Below the pieces are notes generated by a model. The model made no database searches. It saw nothing but the letters and a program-made list of their open reading frames with translations, and had not been told where the DNA came from. Positions 23,666 to 31,405 of a stretch of 43,461 bases of DNA are shown in pieces. The DNA comes from an uncultured Bacteroidales bacterium (GTDB lineage Bacteria; Bacteroidota; Bacteroidia; Bacteroidales; UBA932): NCBI GenBank assembly GCA_934667175.1, contig CAKULN010000024.1, positions 1-43,461 on the forward strand, read 5' to 3'. Made by a program: the position numbers and the translations under genes. Numbering within the stretch: the first letter of the stretch is position 1; each line of letters starts with the position of its first letter.

Positions 23666-24580
23666 TCACCCGTTCCTGTACTCGCTTGGCGTCATCCCTG
23701 TGTGAGCCTTGAAGAATTTGTAGAACACGGACGGATTCGGGAAGTGCAGTTTGAAGACAATCTCCTTGATGCTGTCGTCGGTGTACTTAAGCATGTTCTT
23801 GGCCTCCAGGATGACGAACGAGTCGATCCAGTCAGGAGCGGACCGTCCGCTTACCTGCTTTATGAGTTTCGAGAGATACTTCGGGGTCAGACCGAGACGG
23901 CTTGCATAGAACGCCATGTTGCGCTCTGAGGTGTGATACTCGGTGACCAGGGCCATGAAATGCTCGAAGATCAGCTTCACCCTGGTGTTGACTGCCGCTC
24001 CGGGAATCTCTGGAGTTCTGACCGCGTTTCTCTCCATCAATCCGCCGAGCAGATAGAACAGCGAGGCGATCAGCGAGCCTACGGCCTCTCTCTTGTTCGG
24101 CACGTCCGAGGACAGAATCTCCGCGATGAGGTCCAAATATCTGGAGCAGAAAGCGATGTTCCTGTCTTCCAGTTCGACGCAAGGCTCCGTCAGCAGTTTC
24201 AGATGATCGTCGAAAATTTTCTTAAAGTCGAAACTTATGCTTGAAAGATACTCTTTTGAAATTGCCACGACGATGAATTCGAAGTCGTTGTCGTCTTCCC
24301 TCGGCGACTTGTTTATTTTGATGATATTGCCAGGCGTACCAACGAATAAGGTCCCTTTCTTCACTGAATATGACCGCAGGTTGATCTCGACATCCAGACC
24401 TCCGGATTTGCAGAAGATAGCGATGTAGGCATCGCTACGACAGGGGTATTTCAGAAATTGAAGATTATCGCTGTACTTCACGTCCATTATGAAGAAATCG
24501 TCTTCGAGCTTGATTTCGTTCTGGACCGGAACGAGTTTCCTGATTTGTTTCAGGCCTATATTCAATAAAGAATCCGGCAT
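23666..24580 (-). CDS. AraC-family transcriptional regulator
   Basis: This 304-residue regulator has an N-terminal cupin-like sensor region (about 1-170, with FLKYPCRSDAYIAIFCKSGG and YSVKKGTLFVGTPGNI) and a C-terminal AraC double helix-turn-helix (about 200-304). The second part is clear: MAFYASRLGLTPKYLSKLIK, then SIKEIVFKLHFPNPSVFYKFFKAHTGMTPSEYR, shown here by its key words PNPSVFYKFFKAHTGMTPSEY. It is transcribed divergently from the TolC-HlyD-ABC operon and is the likely regulator of that operon. The inducing ligand cannot be read from the sequence. Confidence 0.93.
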   Translation of the reverse strand: MPDSLLNIGLKQIRKLVPVQNEIKLEDDFFIMDVKYSDNLQFLKYPCRSDAYIAIFCKSGGLDVEINLRSYSVKKGTLFVGTPGNIIKINKSPREDDNDFEFIVVAISKEYLSSISFDFKKIFDDHLKLLTEPCVELEDRNIAFCSRYLDLIAEILSSDVPNKREAVGSLIASLFYLLGGLMERNAVRTPEIPGAAVNTRVKLIFEHFMALVTEYHTSERNMAFYASRLGLTPKYLSKLIKQVSGRSAPDWIDSFVILEAKNMLKYTDDSIKEIVFKLHFPNPSVFYKFFKAHTGMTPSEYRNG

Positions 24581-24608
24581 GTCATAAAATGTTTTTAGTG
24601 TCAGGCGA

Positions 24609-24649
24609 CAAAATTAGGAAATATTCTTGTTATTGCAAAATTTCGCAAT
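24609..24649 (-). promoter_or_regulatory. Promoter of the AraC gene with overlapping palindrome
   Basis: On the minus strand TTTG (24639-24636), exactly 19 nt, then TAATTTTG (24616-24609) give a full consensus promoter ending 28 nt before the AraC start. The -33 element is covered by the palindrome ATTGC-aaaatttc-GCAAT (24632-24649), a candidate operator for autoregulation or for control of the divergent export operon. Confidence 0.65.
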
Positions 24650-24759
24650 ATTCTACCTTTTGACAATCATCGAATCCGAATGGTCATACAAATGGTGGAA
24701 TTTGGCAATTAATTTGTAGTGAAGCCTACCGCTTGACACAAAATAGAAAACAAGAATTT

Positions 24760-26286
24760 ATGAATATGAACAAGTACATTGTCAAAATCTCAACATTGGT
24801 CGCTATGGCTCTGACGCCTATGGCGATGAGCGCCCAGCAGACACTTACGCTGGAGCAATGCCGTGAAATGGCGGTCGAGAACAACAAGACTTTGAAACAG
24901 GCGGAGACAAAGATCGAGATGGCTGGCTATGACCGCAAGATTGCTTTCGCCAACTATCTGCCTAATGTCTCAGCCACAGGGGCTTACATCTACAATGCCA
25001 ATGACATTGCCCTTGTCGGTGATGCTACTTCCTATAAGCTTCAGAACATGGGTACTTTGGTTCACTCCCAGGCCCAAGGCTTGGCCCAGAACCTGATGGC
25101 GGCCATCAAATCCAACCCGGCCGCGGCTCTGGAGTACGCCAACAGCCCGATGTGGCAGACGGTCCTCGGAACCCTGTCTCAGACAGACATGTCTCAGACC
25201 ATCAATGCCTTGGGAAAAGAGATTGACGATGCCTTCCATCCGGATCTCCAGAATATTTTCGCTGGTGCCGTGACTGTTCAGCAACCTGTTTTCATGGGTG
25301 GAAAGATCGTGGCGGCCAATCATATTGCCAAATTGGCAGAGGAACTGTCAAAGACCCAGTACGACCAGCAGTACCAGCAGGTGATCGTGGATGTGGACCA
25401 GGCATATTGGCAGATAGTCTCCATAGCGAACAAGAAGAAGCTTGCCGACGCTTACGCCGACCTGCTTCACAAGATGGAGCACGATGTCGATCTTTCCGTC
25501 AAGGAAGGTGTCGCGACAGAGTCTGACGCTTTGCAGATAAGGGTTAAAGCCAATGAGGCGGACATGCTCAAGACTAAGTCGGACAATGGCCTTACCCTTG
25601 CGAAGATGTTGCTTTGCAAGCAGATAGGCCTTGATCTCAGCACTGAGATCGTCCTTGCCGACGAGACTCTTTCAGACATTCCGCTTCCTCAGATGGGTAC
25701 GGAGAAGGATCTTGACCAGATCTATGCCGACAGGCCTGAGACAAAGAGTCTTGAGCTCGCTTCCAAAATCTACGATGGAAAGGTCAGGGTAGCGAGAGCC
25801 GACATGATGCCGAAGATCGCTTTGATGGCGGGATATTCAGTGACCAACCCTAATCTTAAGAATGGATTCGAGAAGGACTGGGGTGGCTTTTTCAACGCCG
25901 GAGTGATGGTCAACATTCCTATCTTTCACGGCTTTGAGGCTATGAGCAAGACCCGTAAGGCTAAGGCTGAGGCAACTCTTTACAGAACTCAACTTGAGGA
26001 TGCCAAGAATTTGATCAATCTCCAGGTCACCCAGCTACGCAAACAGGAGGGCGAGGCGTTCGAGAAACTTACGATGGCGCGTAACAATCTTGCCAGCGCC
26101 GAGGAGAACCTCCGCACGGCTACAGTCGGCTTCGAGGAAGGTGTGATCGAGACGAACATCGCGCTCGCCGCCCAGACCGCATGGCTCAAGGCTCATTCTG
26201 AATATATCGACGCGGGAATCGAGCTTCAGATGCTCGCCGCCAACCTCAACAAGGCCGAGGGCAACAACCACGTTCAGGGAAAATAG
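24760..26286 (+). CDS. TolC-family outer-membrane efflux protein
   Basis: The ATG at 24760 (or 24766) gives about 508 residues; the earlier TTG in frame is not needed. A signal peptide ends at AMSAQQ. The two repeated outer-membrane-efflux domains are seen as TLEQCREMAVENNKTLKQAE near the start and DQIYADRPETKSLELASKIY in the second half, with long coiled-coil helices between. Such proteins trimerise into an outer-membrane channel and periplasmic tunnel. The gene heads an operon with a membrane fusion protein and two ABC-2 permeases. Confidence 0.92.
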   Translation: MNMNKYIVKISTLVAMALTPMAMSAQQTLTLEQCREMAVENNKTLKQAETKIEMAGYDRKIAFANYLPNVSATGAYIYNANDIALVGDATSYKLQNMGTLVHSQAQGLAQNLMAAIKSNPAAALEYANSPMWQTVLGTLSQTDMSQTINALGKEIDDAFHPDLQNIFAGAVTVQQPVFMGGKIVAANHIAKLAEELSKTQYDQQYQQVIVDVDQAYWQIVSIANKKKLADAYADLLHKMEHDVDLSVKEGVATESDALQIRVKANEADMLKTKSDNGLTLAKMLLCKQIGLDLSTEIVLADETLSDIPLPQMGTEKDLDQIYADRPETKSLELASKIYDGKVRVARADMMPKIALMAGYSVTNPNLKNGFEKDWGGFFNAGVMVNIPIFHGFEAMSKTRKAKAEATLYRTQLEDAKNLINLQVTQLRKQEGEAFEKLTMARNNLASAEENLRTATVGFEEGVIETNIALAAQTAWLKAHSEYIDAGIELQMLAANLNKAEGNNHVQGK

Positions 26287-26318
26287 TCAACAGATAATAA
26301 TAAAAAACTAAGAATATT

Positions 26319-27305
26319 ATGGAAAAGGAAAAGAAAAGCTACAATCTTGTGATTGGTATTGTGGCGCTTATCGTTATCATTCTTCTGATAGCCATCATCG
26401 GCTATTTCGTTTCAAAACCAAAGCCACTGGTGATTCAGGGTGAGGCCGAGGCCAGTGAATATAGGGTCTCCGGCAAGGTCCCTGGCAGAATCGAGGAGAT
26501 GTATGTCAAGGAAGGCCAGATGGTTCACAAGGGGGACACCGTAGCTTTCATCGACTCTCCTGAGGTCCGTGCGAAGCTTGCCCAGGCGAATGCCGTGAAA
26601 GCGGCTGTCAGCGCCCAGAGCAGGAAGGCTCAGAATGGTGCCCGCAAGGAGCAGATCGCCGGTGCTTACGAACTTTATCAGACCGCTCTCGTGCAGGAAG
26701 ACGTGATGAAGAAGTCTTTCGAGAGGATCCAGAAACTTTACGACCAGAAGGTCATCGCCGCTCAGAAATACGATGAGGTCAAGGCTAAGTACGATGCGGC
26801 GGTCGCTCAGACTAAAGCCGCGAAGAGTCAGTACGACATGGCCGTGAACGGAGCGCGCGCGGAGGACAAGGCTGCCGCACAGGCTCTTGTGGATCAGGCC
26901 AACGGTGCGTTGATGGAGGTTGAGTCCTATCTTGGTGAACTTTACCTGACCGCCCCGTCGGACGGAATCATCTCCGCCATATTCCCGAAAGTTGGAGAAT
27001 TGGTGGGTCAGGGTGCCCCAGTCGCAAGCGTGACGGATCTGAACGACATCTGGTTCACATTCAATGTCCGTGAGGACTATCTCCACGGCATGAAGCAGGG
27101 CGACAAGATCACGGTGATCATCCCGGCGCTTGACGGTAAGGAGGTCCCTGCGACTGTCAACTATGTGGCTGTCCGTGAATCCTACGCCACATGGAAGGCG
27201 ACCAAGGAGACTGGAATGTACGATGCCAAGACCTTTGAGGTCAGAGCCGTTCCGGATGTCAAGGTTGACGGAATCCGTCCAGGCATGTCCGCCATTGTAA
27301 AATAA
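26319..27305 (+). CDS. HlyD-family membrane fusion protein
   Basis: This 328-residue periplasmic adaptor has a single N-terminal transmembrane segment (about residues 8-30), a split lipoyl-like domain (VSGKVPGRIEEMYVKEGQMV at about 50-69 and LTAPSDGIISAIFPKVGELV later), a long alpha-hairpin rich in Ala, Gln and Lys (about 85-205) and a C-terminal beta-barrel. The layout is EmrA/YhiI-like. It should bridge the inner-membrane permeases encoded downstream and the TolC-like channel encoded upstream. Confidence 0.92.
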   Translation: MEKEKKSYNLVIGIVALIVIILLIAIIGYFVSKPKPLVIQGEAEASEYRVSGKVPGRIEEMYVKEGQMVHKGDTVAFIDSPEVRAKLAQANAVKAAVSAQSRKAQNGARKEQIAGAYELYQTALVQEDVMKKSFERIQKLYDQKVIAAQKYDEVKAKYDAAVAQTKAAKSQYDMAVNGARAEDKAAAQALVDQANGALMEVESYLGELYLTAPSDGIISAIFPKVGELVGQGAPVASVTDLNDIWFTFNVREDYLHGMKQGDKITVIIPALDGKEVPATVNYVAVRESYATWKATKETGMYDAKTFEVRAVPDVKVDGIRPGMSAIVK

Positions 27306-27311
27306 GGGATC

Positions 27312-28484
27312 ATGAACAACAATTGGCAGAGAATTATTGCGGTCGCGCGCCGCGAACTCAGGATAATCAGGCAGCGCCCGCTCTATCTTCTGGGTTCGGT
27401 AGGCGTGATCGCTTTCTGCGCCATATTCTTTCTGACATTTCTGAAGGCGGGGCTGCCGAGTGATGTTCCTATAGGTCTTGTGGACTATGACTATTCATCG
27501 ACTTCCAGGAATTTCTGCCAGCAGTTGGATGCCACCCAGTTGGGCAAGGTCGTCCACTACGATTCGTTCGCCGCTGCCAGAGAGGACATGAACAGAGGCA
27601 AGATCGCCGCTGTTTGTGTGGTTCCTGTCGGGATGAATGATGACATCCAGGCGAACAGACAGCCGAAGATCACGTTCTATGTCAACGGATTGTACTTCGT
27701 CAGCGGAGCGTTGGCGTGGAAGGATCTGCTCACGATGGTCAACCTGACCAACGGAGCCGTCCAGAGAGAGGCGTTCAGGGCGAGGGGTTACAATGACAGC
27801 CAGATCATGGGTATGATCCAGCCTGTCAATGTGGATCTGCATCAGATCGGCAACACCACGACCAATTACGGTTATTACCTGTGCAGCGTCCTGCTGCCAG
27901 GTGTGTTGGAGATGATAGCGATAATCGTCCTGATATATTCATTGGGAGCGGAGTTGAAGTACGGTACGTCACGTCACCTGCTTAAGACGTCGGGGAACTC
28001 TATAGTCACCGCGCTTGCCGGCAAGCTGCTGGTTTGGACTCTGACATTCTCAGCGATAGGCTTGATCCTTATCCTGCTGATGTACCATCAGTTGCACTTC
28101 CCGTTGGCTGGATCTATCTGGAATATGTTCTTGGGAATATTCCTGATGATTTTAGCCAGTGAGGCAATCGCGGTTTTCATCATCGAGATGCTCCCGGTGC
28201 CGAGGTTGGCTTTGAGTATTGGCGCCCTTTACAGCGTGCTTGGATTCTCGCTTTCAGGCTTTACACTTCCGATCGAGGCGATGCCTCCATACATTCAGGG
28301 GCTTGCTTCTGCGTTCCCGCTCAGGCATTACTATGAATTTTATGTTCAGGAGGCCATCTTTGGAGCCGGATTCGCTGGATGGTGGAGGCAGGCAATATAT
28401 CTGCTTCTGTTTATCCTGGTGCCTCTCGTAGGTCTTACACGACTTAAGAAGGCGTACATTCATCAGAACTTCCCTAAAGACTAA
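27312..28484 (+). CDS. ABC-2 type transport permease (first)
   Basis: This 390-residue inner-membrane protein of the YhhJ/YbhR type starts 6 bp after the adaptor gene. One transmembrane segment near residues 27-45 is followed by a periplasmic domain of about 150 residues (VDYDYSSTSRNFCQQL), then five membrane segments from about residue 190 to 375. Like its downstream partner, it has no ATP-binding motif. The two permeases probably form a heterodimer. Confidence 0.9.
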   Translation: MNNNWQRIIAVARRELRIIRQRPLYLLGSVGVIAFCAIFFLTFLKAGLPSDVPIGLVDYDYSSTSRNFCQQLDATQLGKVVHYDSFAAAREDMNRGKIAAVCVVPVGMNDDIQANRQPKITFYVNGLYFVSGALAWKDLLTMVNLTNGAVQREAFRARGYNDSQIMGMIQPVNVDLHQIGNTTTNYGYYLCSVLLPGVLEMIAIIVLIYSLGAELKYGTSRHLLKTSGNSIVTALAGKLLVWTLTFSAIGLILILLMYHQLHFPLAGSIWNMFLGIFLMILASEAIAVFIIEMLPVPRLALSIGALYSVLGFSLSGFTLPIEAMPPYIQGLASAFPLRHYYEFYVQEAIFGAGFAGWWRQAIYLLLFILVPLVGLTRLKKAYIHQNFPKD

Positions 28485-28489
28485 GTGAC

Positions 28490-29767
28490 ATGAGAAATTC
28501 ATACGCAAAAACATGGATCAAGGACTTCTGGGGCATATTCTGCCATGAGTTCCGCCAGATTTTCTCGGACAGCGGAGTGCTGCTGATCTTCCTTGTGGCG
28601 GGACTTGCCTATCCACTTCTGTATAATGTCGTCTATCTGAACGGTATCCTTTCGGACACACCGGTCGCGGTGGTTGACAATTGTGACAGTCCGGACAGTC
28701 ATCGTTTCATAAGGGAGATAGACGCCACCAGGGAGGTGGAGGTCGCCGCCAAATGTGTGAATATGGCCGAGGCGGAAAAGATGATGCAGGAACGCAAGGT
28801 CAACGGTATTATTTATTTCCCTTCAGATTTCACCGAAAAACTTGCGAGGAACGAGACCACGACATTTTCCGTCTATGCGGACATGAGCAGTTTCCTGTAC
28901 TATAAGAACGCCTTGATGGCCACCAATTTCGTGATGCTTCACGAGGTCGGGCAGATCCAGATGCAAAGGTTCGCTTCGGCTGGTATGTCGGAACAGCAGA
29001 TCTCACAGACTGTGAAACCCCTTGGGTACGAGGACAACAACCCGTACAACAGGGCTTTCAACTACAGTTTCTTCCTGATTTCGGCAATCCTGATGATCAT
29101 CATCCAGCAGACGTTGTTCTATGGAATGTCGTTGCTGGTCGGAACGGCCAGGGAGAGGAACCGCAGTTTCGCCTCGCTTCCTGACAAGCTTGAAGGTCAC
29201 GGTGTTGGGCGTGTGGTTCTTGGCCGTGGAGGAGCCTACTGGCTGTTGTACCTTGCCGTTGGGATGTACATCGCATTCATCGTACCGGCCATATTCGGAA
29301 TTCCTCAAAGAGGAGAGTTCCATGACGTGCTGGCACTGTTGGTGTTCTTCATCACGGACTGTGTGTTCTTCAGCATGACTTGGAGCACGCTGATTACAAG
29401 AAGAGAGTCCGTCTTTCTTCTCTTCCTTGCGATGTCACCTGTGGCTCTGTTCTTGACAGGGTGCTCTTGGCCGACAATCGCTTTCCCTGAGTTTTGGAAA
29501 TGGTTTTCCTACATATTCCCGTCCACATTCGGAGCGCAGGGCTTCATCAATCTCAGCACCGCTGGCGGTGACATGAGTGCCGCTGACGTGCAGATGAAGG
29601 CGATGATCCTTCAGACCATCGTTTATTTCTTCCTTGCCTGTGCGGCCATCTACCTTGAGAATTGGGTTATCCGCCATAAGGAAGTTCTTCTCGAAAGGCG
29701 TGAGCGCTTTGAAAAACGTGTCGGAATCGACCGTAAGGAGGACGCCAAGATCATCGCCGGCGAGTAA
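28490..29767 (+). CDS. ABC-2 type transport permease (second)
   Basis: This 425-residue partner of the preceding permease has the same architecture: N-terminal membrane segment (LLIFLVAGLAYPLLYNVVY), periplasmic domain (AVVDNCDSPDSHRFIREID), then five or six membrane segments and a charged cytoplasmic tail (RRERFEKRVGIDRKED). The start codon is 5 bp after the upstream stop. No gene for a nucleotide-binding ABC subunit is found in the operon or elsewhere in the window. A strong terminator follows. Confidence 0.9.
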   Translation: MRNSYAKTWIKDFWGIFCHEFRQIFSDSGVLLIFLVAGLAYPLLYNVVYLNGILSDTPVAVVDNCDSPDSHRFIREIDATREVEVAAKCVNMAEAEKMMQERKVNGIIYFPSDFTEKLARNETTTFSVYADMSSFLYYKNALMATNFVMLHEVGQIQMQRFASAGMSEQQISQTVKPLGYEDNNPYNRAFNYSFFLISAILMIIIQQTLFYGMSLLVGTARERNRSFASLPDKLEGHGVGRVVLGRGGAYWLLYLAVGMYIAFIVPAIFGIPQRGEFHDVLALLVFFITDCVFFSMTWSTLITRRESVFLLFLAMSPVALFLTGCSWPTIAFPEFWKWFSYIFPSTFGAQGFINLSTAGGDMSAADVQMKAMILQTIVYFFLACAAIYLENWVIRHKEVLLERRERFEKRVGIDRKEDAKIIAGE

Positions 29768-29800
29768 AGCCTGATACGATAGAGTAAATCTTGATACGAT

Positions 29801-29860
29801 AAATAAACTCCCTTCCGAATTTTGCACGTTACCAAAATTCGGAAGGGAGTTTATTTTATT
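29801..29860. terminator. Bidirectional terminator with a 24-bp perfect stem
   Basis: The arms 29801-29824 and 29833-29856 are perfect reverse complements of 24 nt around an 8-nt loop (key part CTCCCTTCCGAATTTTG). A/T-rich ends on both sides allow function in either direction. It separates the rightward export operon from the leftward aldolase genes. Just before it, TGATACGATA occurs twice. Confidence 0.9.
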
Positions 29861-29879
29861 CAAGCTCTTAAACTTCGCC

Positions 29880-30050
29880 GGTCACTGAGCCTGTCGAAGT
29901 GACTATCACTTGGATAGTTAACCATTCCGGTCACTGAGCCTGTCGAAGTGACTATCACTTGGATAGTTAACCATTCCGGTCACTGAGCTTGTCGAAGTGA
30001 CTATCGCTTGGGTGATTAACCATTCGGTCACTTCGACATGCTCAGTGACC
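29880..30050. repeat. Four palindromic repeats spaced at about 49 bp
   Basis: Copies start at 29880, 29929, 29978 and 30026. The first three are in one orientation and are joined by a conserved spacer (CTATCACTTGGATAGTTAAC type); the fourth is inverted and has a CATG change in its core. The spacer is duplicated with the palindrome, so the array grew by tandem duplication of a 49-bp unit. Confidence 0.95.
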
Positions 30051-30066
30051 GAATAGCCGTATCCTA

Positions 30067-31374
30067 TTATTCCCCGACGTGGAACGCCACGCGGAGCTCC
30101 TCGATCTCCTCGTCGGTGATCGGGTTCAACTTGCCAAGCGGAGCGGCCAGGATCAGTGAGCGGGCGCTGAAGTCGGCCACCTCAAGACGGTCGAACGTGT
30201 TGATGAGCTGGTCACCTGTCACCACGACGGAGTCGTTCTCCAGCATCACGAACGGCCTCTGTTTGAACTCGTCCGCAAGTTCGTTCAGATGCTCGTTGTA
30301 CTGGCTTCCGAACGGGAATGTCGGGATGTCCTGAAGGAATATCCAACTCTCCGGGATGGTGCGCACATCAAATTTCACACCGGTCGTGCAGAATCCCATC
30401 AAGGCAGGGGACTGGGTCAGGATGATGGAGTTGACCTTCGGGTTGCGGCGGTAGATTTCGTAGTGAAGGGCTACCGAACGACTGGCCTTTTTCCCGGCCT
30501 CCACCATTCCGTCCTTTACCTGCACGATGTCCTCTGGCTCAAGGTCCCAACGCTGCATGCTGGACGGGGTGATGAGGAAATCATTGCCTCTCCATCGCAC
30601 TGAAGCCGTACCGTACGAGCTGCACATGAGTCCCTGCGAGCAGGCTCTGCGGACAATCTTGCAGATTTCAGCGCGGATCGCCCTTTCGTCGGAAGGGTGG
30701 GTGACGTTCATGAAATGTTGGAACGGAACGTTGACGGCCTTCTCGTGCTGGAGGATCTGATCCTCGCTGAGGTACTTAGGCTCGCCCAAAGTCTTGGCGT
30801 TCAAGATCGTGCGGGCGCAGAGCTCAAGGGTCTCGAATCTCTGGTAAGCGTCGGCGATGTCATCCCCGGCGACAACTACTCCGTGGTTTTCCATGATGAC
30901 GGCCTTGTAGTCAGGGTTTTTCTTGAACTCGGCCACGATCTTCTTTCCAAGAAGCTCGCTTCCCGGGAGGGCATATTCAGCGAATCCGACAGGGCCGCAG
31001 GTCGCGCGCGCCTGAGGGATTATGCTCGTGTCCGGGACCTGGTGGACCATGCTGAATGTCACCAATCCAGGAGGGTGGGCGTGGATCACAGAATGAATAT
31101 GCGGGTTCATCTTGTAGATGGCCTTGTGGAACGGGTACTCGGAGGAAGGTCTGTGAGGACCTACGATGGTTCCGTCGGCCTTCACACACATGATGTCCGC
31201 CGGTGTAAGTGAACCCTTGTCAATCGCCGCCGGGGTGATCCACATGTCTCCGTTATCGTCCATGATGGACAGATTGCCACCGGAGGTGGTGGTCATCTCA
31301 CTGCGGTAGATCCTGCCGATGATGATAGCGATCTGCTCGGCTGGATGCATCAGATTTACGTCAAGTTGTTTCAT
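30067..31374 (-). CDS. Tandem-domain class II aldolase
   Basis: The protein has 435 residues and two class II aldolase/adducin domains. The N-terminal domain keeps the zinc ligands and catalytic Glu: Glu79 (SSEYPFH), His98 and His100 (VIHAHPPG) and His164 (MENHGVVVAG). The C-terminal domain (about 235-425) keeps the fold (EICKIVRRACSQGLM, FLITPSS) but has TQSPALMG where HAHP is expected and ENDSVVV in place of ENHG, so it is probably not catalytic. Enzymes of this family cleave fuculose-, rhamnulose- or ribulose-type phosphates. The gene follows the aldolase/dehydrogenase fusion 31 bp upstream and shares its direction. Confidence 0.85.
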   Translation of the reverse strand: MKQLDVNLMHPAEQIAIIIGRIYRSEMTTTSGGNLSIMDDNGDMWITPAAIDKGSLTPADIMCVKADGTIVGPHRPSSEYPFHKAIYKMNPHIHSVIHAHPPGLVTFSMVHQVPDTSIIPQARATCGPVGFAEYALPGSELLGKKIVAEFKKNPDYKAVIMENHGVVVAGDDIADAYQRFETLELCARTILNAKTLGEPKYLSEDQILQHEKAVNVPFQHFMNVTHPSDERAIRAEICKIVRRACSQGLMCSSYGTASVRWRGNDFLITPSSMQRWDLEPEDIVQVKDGMVEAGKKASRSVALHYEIYRRNPKVNSIILTQSPALMGFCTTGVKFDVRTIPESWIFLQDIPTFPFGSQYNEHLNELADEFKQRPFVMLENDSVVVTGDQLINTFDRLEVADFSARSLILAAPLGKLNPITDEEIEELRVAFHVGE

Positions 31375-31405
31375 AATATTAATGAGTTACATTAAATTGT
31401 CTAAT

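Noticed and set aside
22705..23700. Intact integrative element with attachment sites at tRNA-Ser
   Set aside because: I found no direct repeat of the tRNA 3' end (CGTTCTCTCC region) further right and no integrase gene. A decayed element remains possible.
24733..24759. Upstream TTG start for the TolC-like gene
   Set aside because: It would put a polar extension before a normal signal peptide that begins at the ATG at 24760 or 24766.
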